Shown here: positions 39,254-46,712 of the stretch, piece after piece
Position numbering within the stretch: position 1 is the stretch's first letter
Layout: every line of letters begins with the position of its first letter
From: Microbacterium sp. VKM Ac-2923
GTDB taxonomy: Bacteria > Actinomycetota > Actinomycetes > Actinomycetales > Microbacteriaceae
Reading direction: 5' to 3'
Assembly (NCBI RefSeq): GCF_022815605.1
Contig: NZ_JALGRP010000016.1
Span: forward strand, 1-51,392
DNA: 51,392 bases
Translations under genes and position numbers: made by a program
The notes under the pieces: generated by a model
The model's input: only the letters and a program-made list of their open reading frames with translations
Databases searched by the model: none
Told to the model about the DNA's origin: nothing

Positions 39254-40261
39254 TCAGCTCGCGGCGGCCGTCTCGGCGGCTGCCTTCTCGGCGGCCGCGG
39301 CGCGGGCTGTCTCGACCTCGGCGGCGGTGTGGTGTCCCTGCACGTCGGCGTAGTTGACCTTGTAGGGGCGGGTTCCGTCGTTCCAGTCGAGCGCGACGGT
39401 CACGCTCTTGGGGTTCACGCGGGTCACGACGTGCCAGCCGAAACGGTGCTTGATCATGTCGCCCTTGGCGATCGTGTCGCGGCTGTGGATCGTGACTTCC
39501 CCGGCGGCGGCCTGCGCCTCGCGGACGGCGGTCCAGTAGGCGTGCTCGTCCTCGAGCTGCGCGCGCTGGGTGATCAGCCGCTCCCGGTAGGCGCCGGTCG
39601 CGGGCGCGGTCGTCTCGATGTAGCCGCCGCCGAAGTTGTGCGAGCTGCCCTCGATCTTCCGGCTGTACCCGCGAATGTCGGTCGCGATCCGCTCGATGCG
39701 GCGGGCGACCATCCCGGGCGCGTACCGGTGATCGGTGGTCTTGGCGGCGACGTCGGCGCGGGCGCGGGCGCGGGTGGCTTCGCGGTCGGCCTCGACGCTG
39801 CGGCCCATCGCGGCATCCGCCTTGGCGATCGCGTTACGGTGCCGGTTCTCGGAGTGGTGGCCGATCTTGATCGGCTCGCCGCCCTCGGGCAGCCGGTCGA
39901 GTGCGCGGCGCGCGGCCGCGTCGGCGGTGTCGGCGTCCGCGGCTCGCCGGTCGGCCTTCGCGTCGAGCGCGTCGACGCGGGCGGCCTGGCGCTCGATCTT
40001 GTCTGCCTCGGCCTCGGCGGTCGGGCGGAACGTCTCGTCGGCCTCGATCGTGACCTCGTGCCCGGCCTCGCGCAGGGCAGTCGCGGCGCGGTTGATGGTC
40101 CACCACTTCGGCAGGCGGTCGCGGGACTGCGGGACGTACCAGGCGCCGATGGAGCGGCCCCAGCGCCAGCCGGACGCCTTGAGGATCTCGGCGGTGCCGT
40201 CGCCGCGGCTGGTGCCCTCGATGAGGGTTCCGGCTTCGGGGGTGTGGGTGATGGTGAGCAT
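39254..40261 (-). CDS. DUF3560 domain protein
   Basis: A 335-residue protein. The N-terminal ITHTPEAGTLIEGTSRGDG and WGRSIGAWYVPQSRD lead into a coiled coil. The DUF3560 hallmark GEPIKIGHHSENRHRNAI is followed by a C-terminal KOW-like segment (TIAKGDMIKHRFGWHVVTRVN). DUF3560 proteins are common on conjugative plasmids and have no known function. Second gene of the M3 operon, 27 bp after the first. Confidence 0.78.
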   Translation of the reverse strand: MLTITHTPEAGTLIEGTSRGDGTAEILKASGWRWGRSIGAWYVPQSRDRLPKWWTINRAATALREAGHEVTIEADETFRPTAEAEADKIERQAARVDALDAKADRRAADADTADAAARRALDRLPEGGEPIKIGHHSENRHRNAIAKADAAMGRSVEADREATRARARADVAAKTTDHRYAPGMVARRIERIATDIRGYSRKIEGSSHNFGGGYIETTAPATGAYRERLITQRAQLEDEHAYWTAVREAQAAAGEVTIHSRDTIAKGDMIKHRFGWHVVTRVNPKSVTVALDWNDGTRPYKVNYADVQGHHTAAEVETARAAAAEKAAAETAAAS

Positions 40262-40288
40262 GTCGGTTCTCCTTCTCGGTTCGGGGGT

Positions 40289-40654
40289 TCAGGCGTTGTC
40301 GCGGTAGTCGGCGGGCGTCTCGCTGCGGTCGTGCAGTGCGTAGGCGGCCGGGTACAGGTCGAGCGCTCGCGCGACGTCGACCGGGACGACGACGTAGGCG
40401 CCGGAGGCCATGTAGCCGACGCGATCCGCGGGCACCGGGTCGACGGGCTCGAAGTGCTGCAACGTCACCCCGGGAAGCCCCGCGCGACCCTCGCGGGTGA
40501 CCAGGCGAACGGCGGGGGTCTGCTCGGTCACCGGGTCGCGGCCACCGGCGCCGACGATGACCACCTGACGGGCGGTCCGGCTGATGCCCTCCGCCCCGGG
40601 TCCGTGGTACTCGCTCTTGATGACCTCGGTACGGGTGCCGCGCTGCTGGCTCAT
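40289..40654 (-). CDS. Hypothetical leading-region protein
   Basis: A 121-residue protein with segments SRTARQVVIVGAGGRDPVT and GVTLQHFEPVDPVPADRVGY that look like a small beta-rich domain. No family recognised. GGGAG lies 7 bases before the ATG. First gene downstream of element M3. Confidence 0.6.
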   Translation of the reverse strand: MSQQRGTRTEVIKSEYHGPGAEGISRTARQVVIVGAGGRDPVTEQTPAVRLVTREGRAGLPGVTLQHFEPVDPVPADRVGYMASGAYVVVPVDVARALDLYPAAYALHDRSETPADYRDNA

Positions 40655-40672
40655 GGTGTCTCTCCCTCTGGC

Positions 40673-40849
40673 TGATCGTTTTTCTTTGCCTCTCCGGCGG
40701 GGAAGACCGTTTGAGTGGAGGCGGCGGAGTGACGCCGATTCCGGGCGAAATAAGCCCGCAGGGCGCGTCCGGGATCGGTGGCACGCAGCCGATGGAGCGA
40801 AATAGGTTGAGACCGCGGAGAGGTGAAGAAAACGCGGAGAATGGGCCGC
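40673..40849 (-). promoter_or_regulatory. Element M3: repeated hairpin element
   Basis: Core 40689-40823: outer arms CCTCTCCGGCGG / CCGCGGAGAGG. The middle arm CGGCGGAGTGACGCCGATTC is complementary at about 18 of 23 positions to the strand GGGATCGGTGGCACGCAGCC. The apical stem is CGGGC-GAAATAA-GCCCG. It ends about 35 nt before the 40654 ATG. The adjoining 40850-40997 holds a tail block and no gene. Confidence 0.6.
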
Positions 40850-40997
40850 TGTGCGGCCTCCTCACGGCGTCGCGGAGCGACGCTGCGCGAGGACCCTCGC
40901 GCCCCCGGAACGGGTGTCTAAGACGCGCCCTGCGGGGTACAGGGCATGACAGAGCGCCCGGCACGCGAACCGCGTCGGGCGTGATCGTGCGGGCCGA

Positions 40998-42011
40998 CTA
41001 GCGGCCGAGGCCTCCGAGTTCGGGGCCGCGGGCCGGCTTCCGGGTCGTGGGGAAGCTCTGAGCGGCTGCGGCGCGTGTCTGCACGAGGGCCGTGTCGACC
41101 AGGGGCCGTCCGAACGCGGTGCGGGACTTGTCGACGTCGATCGTGCGCGGTTGTCCCTCGCCGGGGGTGTTGAACCGGCGGAACCGCATCACGGTCGCTC
41201 CGGTTTCTGCAAGTTGTTCAGCGGCGAACTCCGGGAGGGAGCGACCCTCGGGGCCGGCGTAGACGTTGCGCGCGTACTCGCTGGGCACCCATCGGCCGCC
41301 GAGCTCGTCGGCGCCGGCGAGGGCGCGTTCGTAGGACTGCTGCCACCGTCCGGCGATGCGCGCTTCCGACAGCTCGAACGGCACCTCGACGTCGATCACT
41401 TCGACGCTGTAGCCGGCGGCCGCAAACCGTTGCCCCAGCTCGACTGCCTTCTCGGGCGAGGAGAGCACGGTGTCGATCACGACGTTCTGGCCGTCTCGCA
41501 TCGCCACGTCGCGGAGCTGGGTAGCGAGTATCGAGGATTCTTCGTGCACGAGGGAGGCCAGCTCGAGCGGGAAGAACTTCTCCCCCGTCGCCTCGGCGGC
41601 GCGGACTTCCGGCGGCAGAATGGCGCGGTCGTAGCTGCCGTCCTTGATCGCCTCGGTAAGCAGCGCCCGCTTGAACTCGTCGGCATCGACGGTGAGCCAC
41701 GCGCTGCGGTCGGCGCCGAGCACGTCCGCGAGGACCGTCGATTTTCCCGCTCCTGGCGGGCCGGCGAGGATGATCGCCTTCTTCTCCGAACGCACATCGG
41801 GGAAGTGGGCGCGGTACTCGTCCACGAGGCGGGCGTGCAGGAGTCGGCGGGCAGCGCGAGGCTGGACCGACCCATTCGACTCCCGGGTGAACCACTCTCG
41901 GTTGTTGACCGTCGCGTGCTCACTCGCAGGGCTCAGCGGGCCTCCCGCCCGAGCCCACGCGCGCACCGTCTCCCGGTGCGCGGCGATCGCTGACGAGTCC
42001 TGCCCCGTCAC
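40998..42011 (-). CDS. Zeta-toxin family kinase
   Basis: A 337-residue P-loop protein with Walker A GPPGAGKST (residues 84-92). Downstream segments WLTVDADEFKRALL, LASLVHEESSILATQLRD and DGQNVVIDTVLS are typical of zeta/PezT toxins that phosphorylate UDP-N-acetylglucosamine and block wall synthesis. Its ATG overlaps the stop of the upstream HTH antitoxin gene (ATGA), as expected of a toxin-antitoxin pair that stabilises the plasmid. Confidence 0.85.
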   Translation of the reverse strand: MTGQDSSAIAAHRETVRAWARAGGPLSPASEHATVNNREWFTRESNGSVQPRAARRLLHARLVDEYRAHFPDVRSEKKAIILAGPPGAGKSTVLADVLGADRSAWLTVDADEFKRALLTEAIKDGSYDRAILPPEVRAAEATGEKFFPLELASLVHEESSILATQLRDVAMRDGQNVVIDTVLSSPEKAVELGQRFAAAGYSVEVIDVEVPFELSEARIAGRWQQSYERALAGADELGGRWVPSEYARNVYAGPEGRSLPEFAAEQLAETGATVMRFRRFNTPGEGQPRTIDVDKSRTAFGRPLVDTALVQTRAAAAQSFPTTRKPARGPELGGLGR

Positions 42012-42457
42012 CGACCTTGCTCGCTGTAGCGGTCAAGGATCTCGTCGTACGCGGCCGCGTCGATCAGGTGCTCAGTGAGCGCACGTCCCACTTCTTCGAA
42101 CTCCCCCGGGTCCAAAGTCGTCCAGTCGTAGCCGTCGCTGGGCGATCCGGGACGATACGGCCAGCGGCCAAGCTCATCGATGACCTGCTCCCGCGTCAGC
42201 TCTCCCGCGTCGTAGCGCTGGGCAATCTCGTAGGGCGTCGCGCCGGAGAATCCGGGACGCACGTCGGGCACCGCGGCCGCGGACTTCAACGCGCTGTTGA
42301 CCGAGGGCTGCGAGATACCGATGTCGCGCGCGAGCTGCGACTGCGTGGTGCCTTCGGCCGCCGTGCGCAACGCGCGGAGGTACGACACGCGAGTCACGAC
42401 CTGCAAGCTGCGCAGCCGGCGAACAGTGTCCCCATTGGGCCTCTCAGCGATCGACAC
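42008..42457 (-). CDS. HTH antitoxin partner of the zeta toxin
   Basis: About 149 residues. The N-terminal HTH (GTTQSQLARDIGISQPSVNS) is followed by ATPYEIAQRYDAGELTREQV and an acidic region that could mask the toxin. The GTG at 42457 has AGGAGG 8 bases upstream; a GTG three codons earlier overlaps the ribosome site. It likely represses its own promoter through the palindrome at 42472. Confidence 0.75.
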   Translation of the reverse strand: MSIAERPNGDTVRRLRSLQVVTRVSYLRALRTAAEGTTQSQLARDIGISQPSVNSALKSAAAVPDVRPGFSGATPYEIAQRYDAGELTREQVIDELGRWPYRPGSPSDGYDWTTLDPGEFEEVGRALTEHLIDAAAYDEILDRYSEQGR

Positions 42458-42471
42458 GGCAACCACCTCCT

Positions 42472-42485
42472 ATAGAACATTCTAT
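42472..42485. promoter_or_regulatory. Palindromic operator of the toxin-antitoxin operon
   Basis: ATAGAA-CA-TTCTAT lies directly upstream of the antitoxin ribosome site, suited to autorepression by the HTH antitoxin. Confidence 0.6.
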
Positions 42486-42511
42486 CTCAGCGCGAGAGCC
42501 GCCGACAGTGG

Positions 42512-43807
42512 TTACCGTGCGTGCGCTGTTGCCAGCTCTCCCCAGTGCGTTGTCGCGCGCAGTGACAGCGCTTCGCGTTTCATCGTCCATACCGGTCCCT
42601 TGCGGATGCCGGCGAGGCCGAGCCCGACCGCGGAGCGGCCGTGACGCTTCGTCACGGCGTCGATCGTGGCGCCGATGCCCTTGGTGTCGAAGTCGTTGTC
42701 GAACACGTCGAGCAGGGCGTGAGAGCCCTTCGCGGACAGGTTGGTGAGGATCACGCCGGCGCGCACGTAGCGCGCGCCTTCGCGCAGTCTGGGCACGAGG
42801 GTGCCGGTGGCGGCCTTGACGATAGTCACCGGATCGTCGGTGGGGACGGGGAAGCCAGCCATGCCGCCGGCGGACTCGTAGGGCGCGTCGGCGTAGGGCG
42901 ACGTCGACGCGAACACGCTCATCGTCTTGGTGACCGACCCCTGCGCTCGGAGGCGGTGCGCGGCGCGCTGCGCGTAGACGGAGAGCACCTGTTCCATGTC
43001 CGCGATCGTCGTCACGGGTGAGGAGAACGAGCGCGAGAAGATCAGCTGGTCCCGAACCGTGCGTGCGGCCTCGAGCGGGATGCAGTCGATTCCGCGCAGC
43101 TCGTAGACGGAGCGCTGCAAGACGACGGAGAACTTCTTGCGGATGAGCGCGGGGTCCGCGTCGCGGAGGTCGCGGATCGTGTGGATGTTCAGCTCTGCGA
43201 GGCGCTTGGCGGTGCGGCCAGCGACGCCCCACAGCTCGGTGACGTGCTGGGAGGCCATGAGGCCGTCCATCTGCTCGGGTGTGTACCAATCGGTGTCGCA
43301 CACTCCCCCGAGGCTCGGGTGCTTCTTCGCCCCGCCCTTGTTGACGAACTTCGCGAGAGTCTTGCTCGGCCCGAAGCCGACGCACACCGGCAGGCCGACG
43401 TTCTTCGCGACGGCCGCGCGCATTGCTCGGCCGATCTTCTCCCGCTCCGTCACATCGCCGTCGACTCCGACGAAGCTCTCATCGATCGAGTACACCTCCT
43501 GCCAGGCGGAGTACCGGCCCAGCAGCTCCATGACGCGCGCGGACAGCTCGCCGTACAGCTCGTAGTTGCTCGAGCGGGCGATGACCTCCGGGAGTCGGCC
43601 GGCTCTGATCAGAGGTTCGATCTTGAACCAGGGGGTGCCGTTCTCGATGCCGAGCTGCTTCACCTCGTCGGAGCGGGCGACCACGCAGCCGTCGTTGTTC
43701 GACAGGACGACGACGGGCCGCCCGCTCAGCTTGGGATCGAACAGGCGCTCGCACGACACGTAGAAGGAATTGACGTCGATGAGGCCGATGCGGCGCTCAG
43801 AGCGCAC
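42512..43807 (-). CDS. umuC: Y-family DNA polymerase (UmuC-like)
   Basis: A 431-residue translesion polymerase. Catalytic motifs LIDVNSFYVSCERLFDP and YSIDESF are followed by the FGPSKTLAKFVNK and thumb/HhH regions (LWGVAGRTAKRLAEL) and a little-finger domain. Length fits UmuC rather than DinB. The GTG start overlaps the last codons of umuD, so the pair is coupled. It is expected to act with cleaved UmuD as a Pol V-like enzyme during transfer-induced SOS. Confidence 0.9.
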   Translation of the reverse strand: MRSERRIGLIDVNSFYVSCERLFDPKLSGRPVVVLSNNDGCVVARSDEVKQLGIENGTPWFKIEPLIRAGRLPEVIARSSNYELYGELSARVMELLGRYSAWQEVYSIDESFVGVDGDVTEREKIGRAMRAAVAKNVGLPVCVGFGPSKTLAKFVNKGGAKKHPSLGGVCDTDWYTPEQMDGLMASQHVTELWGVAGRTAKRLAELNIHTIRDLRDADPALIRKKFSVVLQRSVYELRGIDCIPLEAARTVRDQLIFSRSFSSPVTTIADMEQVLSVYAQRAAHRLRAQGSVTKTMSVFASTSPYADAPYESAGGMAGFPVPTDDPVTIVKAATGTLVPRLREGARYVRAGVILTNLSAKGSHALLDVFDNDFDTKGIGATIDAVTKRHGRSAVGLGLAGIRKGPVWTMKREALSLRATTHWGELATAHAR

Positions 43808-44246
43808 GGTGGAGCCGGTGCAGGCAGACGGTGACGACGCCCCACACCTGGAGGTCGCTCAGCTCGGGGACGACGATCGGGGGATAGTCGGGGTTCTCGG
43901 CACGCAGCACCACTCCCCCGCGGTGCAGTTCGAGCCGCTTGACGGTCAGCTCGCCGTCGAGAATCGCGATGACGACGCTGCCGTGGGTCGGTGTGATCGA
44001 GCGGTCGACCACGAGCTCGTCGCCGTCGCTGATGCCGGCGCCGGTCATGCTCTCGCCGGACACGCGGACGATGAACGTCGAGGTCTTGTCGCGGATCAGG
44101 TGGTCGTTGAGGTCAAGAGAGCCGTCGAAGTAGTCCTGCGCCGGCGACGGGAAGCCTGCGGCCACCGCGTCGCCGGTGACGAGGAAGGCGATGGAGACGG
44201 CCTCCTCGGCCGGTGTGGCTATGCGGTCCACGACGGTGACGCTCAT
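43797..44246 (-). CDS. umuD: UmuD-like S24 autoprotease
   Basis: A 149-residue LexA/UmuD-type protein. The Ala30-Gly31 cleavage site is in VAAGFPSPAQDY, the nucleophile is Ser66 in GESMTGAG, and the general base Lys103 is in GELTVKRL. No DNA-binding domain precedes it, so it is UmuD rather than LexA. Two LexA boxes lie just upstream. Confidence 0.9.
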   Translation of the reverse strand: MSVTVVDRIATPAEEAVSIAFLVTGDAVAAGFPSPAQDYFDGSLDLNDHLIRDKTSTFIVRVSGESMTGAGISDGDELVVDRSITPTHGSVVIAILDGELTVKRLELHRGGVVLRAENPDYPPIVVPELSDLQVWGVVTVCLHRLHRAL

Positions 44247-44265
44247 GCCACCCTCCCTCGCTTAG

Positions 44266-44291
44266 TCGAACGTGTGTTCGAACGCGTTCGA
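44266..44291 (-). promoter_or_regulatory. Two overlapping LexA (SOS) boxes
   Basis: TCGAAC-GTGT-GTTCGA (44266-44281) is a perfect actinobacterial SOS box. A second dyad, TCGAAC-GC-GTTCGA (44278-44291), overlaps it with a shorter spacer. They lie about 20 bp upstream of umuD. Confidence 0.85.
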
Positions 44292-44370
44292 GTGTATGTC
44301 GACTCCACCGACATGCGATCACGGCCCAGGCGGCGGGCGGCTCGACAGGTTTCGGTCGGGCGTGTTCTAT

Positions 44371-44427
44371 CCAGATACCTATATAGGTATCTGGGTAGCT
44401 TGCTATCTGTGTAGGTATCAAGATAGG
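44371..44427. promoter_or_regulatory. Centromere-like site parS1
   Basis: A perfect 24-bp palindrome centred on ACCTATATAGGT with outer CCAGAT / ATCTGG (44371-44394) is followed by a second dyad CTATCT...AGATAG (44404-44427) containing AGGTATC. It directly precedes parA and probably serves partition and autoregulation. Confidence 0.75.
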
Positions 44428-44435
44428 TTGCGACC

Positions 44436-45194
44436 ATGCAGACGATGATGATCTACAGCGAGAGCGGTGGTGCGACCAAGAGCACCACCGCCGTCTCCCT
44501 GGCGACAGTGGCGGCGGAGGACGGCAAGCGCGTCATCCTGATCGACCTCGACCCGCGCGGGGCGACGACCAAGTGGCTCGACGCGCAGCCCGTCGACGTC
44601 GGCCTCGACGTCGGCGCGATCCTCGGCAACCAGGACCCGCGGGGGTGGGCGGACGAGCTGGCCGTGCCGTCACCGTTCCACGAGAACCTTCGAGTCATCC
44701 CGTCCGACCGCAGCGTGAGTGCCCGCGAGACGGACGACCCGGGGGAGGTCGGGCATCGTCTGGCCGACTCGCTCGAGGGAGTGCCTGCCGACCTGGTGAT
44801 CATCGACTGCCCGAACCGCCAGGGCGGCTCACTGATCTTCAACGCTCTGACGGCGGCCGAATCGGTGATCTACGCGGCCACGCCGACCGCGGACGGCGTA
44901 GACGGGTTCCTGGGGGCACAGGAGAGCGTGATGCGCTACAACGCCACCAGCGGCCGCCAGGCGGTCGCTGAGGCCGGCATCATCGTCGGCGGCTACAAGG
45001 AGACGGTAACGCCGCGCGAGGCGACCCACAGCATCGAGCAGATGCGGGGGACGGGCCTTCTGCTGACGCCGCTCATTCCACATCGGACGATCGTGGGGGA
45101 GGTCCGGTACTCGCACGACTGGTACGGCCGCTTCCGCAAGGGAGCCCCCGTCGCCCAGGCATACCGAGAACTCGCACGAAAGGTGATCCGATGA
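44436..45194 (+). CDS. parA: ParA-family partition ATPase
   Basis: A 252-residue ParA without an N-terminal HTH (type Ib-like). P-loop ESGGATKSTTA gives GG..KS at residues 11-16, but residue 10 is Ser where most ParA/MinD proteins have the signature Lys. VILIDLDPRGATTKW and LVIIDCPNRQGG are the A' and B motifs. It is flanked by two matching palindromes. Stop overlaps the ParB-like ATG. Confidence 0.88.
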   Translation: MQTMMIYSESGGATKSTTAVSLATVAAEDGKRVILIDLDPRGATTKWLDAQPVDVGLDVGAILGNQDPRGWADELAVPSPFHENLRVIPSDRSVSARETDDPGEVGHRLADSLEGVPADLVIIDCPNRQGGSLIFNALTAAESVIYAATPTADGVDGFLGAQESVMRYNATSGRQAVAEAGIIVGGYKETVTPREATHSIEQMRGTGLLLTPLIPHRTIVGEVRYSHDWYGRFRKGAPVAQAYRELARKVIR

Positions 45195-45511
45195 CCAACG
45201 AGGACCGCCCCCAGAGCCTTCCCGCTCGACGGGCACAGCCGGCGCCGGACCGGCGCGACCCGATCGACTCGAAGCCGCGCCCGGCGCCGGCTCCTGCTGT
45301 GGCCGCACCGGCGACGTCGGCCCCGGCGCGAACGGGTGCCACGGCTCCTCGTTCTCGGCCGCGGAAGGCGCCTACGGAGGTTCTGCACGCCGATATCGAG
45401 GCGGAGCTGTCGTACTACGTCGAGGACCTGCGCGTCGCAACAGGACGAACCAAGCGCGACATTGTGGAGTCGGCGCTGCGCGAGTACCGCGATCGCAACC
45501 CGCTGGCCTAG
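45191..45511 (+). CDS. Small ParB-like centromere-binding protein
   Basis: 106 residues starting by ATGA overlap with parA. The first 60 residues are Pro/Ala/Arg-rich and probably disordered. The C-terminal 45 residues (VLHADIEAELSYYVEDLRVA, TKRDIVESALREYRDR) form a ribbon-helix-helix-like domain. Position and fold fit the small ParB/ParG-type adaptor of type Ib partition loci, binding parS1/parS2 and stimulating ParA. Confidence 0.78.
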   Translation: MTNEDRPQSLPARRAQPAPDRRDPIDSKPRPAPAPAVAAPATSAPARTGATAPRSRPRKAPTEVLHADIEAELSYYVEDLRVATGRTKRDIVESALREYRDRNPLA

Positions 45512-45527
45512 CCAGCCGCGTGGTACT

Positions 45528-45563
45528 AGATAGCCAGATACCTATATAGGTATCTGGCTATCT
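45528..45563. promoter_or_regulatory. Centromere-like site parS2 (36-bp palindrome)
   Basis: A perfect 36-bp palindrome with the same ACCTATATAGGT centre as parS1. Outer arms are AGATAGCCAGAT / ATCTGGCTATCT. It lies just after the ParB-like gene. Followed by TTGCTTTT, so it might also terminate transcription from both sides. Confidence 0.78.
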
Positions 45564-45579
45564 TGCTTTTGACGGGGCG

Positions 45580-46707
45580 TCAGAGCGTGGCTGCGCACCA
45601 GGTTGTGACGGCCTTCTCGAAGACAGCCGGGTCAGCGTTCCATTCGAGGGCGTGAGCGGAGGGCCGGGCGGGCACGAGAGGAGCCTGCTCGTGCGTCTGG
45701 CTGAACGCACGGGAGTCGCTGAACGGGGTGGTGCGGTCACCTTCGGAGTGGATCAGGAGTGCGGGCACGGGGACTTGCACTGACGCTCGGGTCCAGTCGA
45801 GAGCGTGGAAGTCCAACGGAACCGGCGACCCGAGGAGGCGGCTGAGGATCGGCGTCGCGAGGGCGGCTATGGCCGCGGAGGCGATGACGCGGGGGACGCC
45901 GGCATTGGCGGCGCTGTAGAGCACGCTGCTGCGCCAGCTGAGGACGGGGGAGACGAGGATCAGCCCGGCGATCTGCGAGCGGTGCGCCGAGCTCGTAGCG
46001 AGGCGCAGAGCGATCGACGCTCCGCTCGACCAGCCCACGAGCAGGACGCGGCGGGCTCCGCGCTCGAGCGCGAGAGCGATCGCGGCGTCGACGTCGGGCC
46101 ACTCCGTCTGCCCCAGGGTGAAGGCATCCAGCGGCGCAGGCGGGCCTTCTCCGTCGCCTCGGAACGAGGGGACCAGTGAGGTGTACCCGGTCCTTCTGAG
46201 GGCGTGAACGGAGCGGAAAGCGCCGTCTCGTCCGGACAGGCTGCCGTGAACGTGGATCGCCCAGGTGCTCGCGGCGTCTCCGTCGCCGGGGAACAACCAC
46301 GCGGGCGCGTCGCCCAGCTCAGTTGCGACCGGAACCTCCCGGGCCTCGGGGTCAAGTTCTTTCGCCGTGGCAAACACGTTGCCGATTGGTCGGCTGACGG
46401 AGCCGGCGGCGGGGGAGGGGCTGCCGGGAGGGACGGTCAGCGTTCGCTCGATGCCGTCCGCTCCGGTGCGCAGAATCGGGCCGAGAACAGCGTGCCGAGA
46501 TTCGTCGTCGTAGAGCAGCCCGAGGGTACCGTCCTGCTTGGTGATCGGCGTGGGCGCGAGCACGATGCGATCGGGCGCCGGAACGGCGGCGATTGGTGTC
46601 GGCTTGCTGCGCTGGGGTCGGATGACGCGGCCGGCCACGGTCGCGACGATCCCGACGCCGGCGGCACCGACGACGGCGGCGGGGATCGCGATCCAGAGGG
46701 CTCCCAC
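45580..46707 (-). CDS. Membrane-anchored alpha/beta hydrolase
   Basis: About 375 residues from the GTG at 46707 (start uncertain). One N-terminal helix (ALWIAIPAAVVGAAGVGIVA) is followed by an extracytoplasmic or cytoplasmic alpha/beta hydrolase. The nucleophile elbow GWSSGAS is near residue 227, with an oxyanion HGS (WAIHVHGSLSG) and C-terminal Asp/His (SEGDRTTPF, SAHALEW). It is last in the minus-strand cluster with XRE, ImmA/IrrE and a multi-TM protein. The substrate is unknown; a lipid, peptide or acyl signal is possible. Confidence 0.75.
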   Translation of the reverse strand: MGALWIAIPAAVVGAAGVGIVATVAGRVIRPQRSKPTPIAAVPAPDRIVLAPTPITKQDGTLGLLYDDESRHAVLGPILRTGADGIERTLTVPPGSPSPAAGSVSRPIGNVFATAKELDPEAREVPVATELGDAPAWLFPGDGDAASTWAIHVHGSLSGRDGAFRSVHALRRTGYTSLVPSFRGDGEGPPAPLDAFTLGQTEWPDVDAAIALALERGARRVLLVGWSSGASIALRLATSSAHRSQIAGLILVSPVLSWRSSVLYSAANAGVPRVIASAAIAALATPILSRLLGSPVPLDFHALDWTRASVQVPVPALLIHSEGDRTTPFSDSRAFSQTHEQAPLVPARPSAHALEWNADPAVFEKAVTTWCAATL

Positions 46708-46712
46708 GAGGG

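Noticed and set aside
39098..40675. 525-codon plus-strand frame
   Set aside because: Antisense shadow of the DUF3560 gene and of repeat M2; composition typical of spurious high-GC frames.
42431..42445. TGTCCCCATTGGGCC as a fifth transfer operator
   Set aside because: It lies inside the antitoxin coding sequence, has a different core spacing and a mismatch in the outer half-site.
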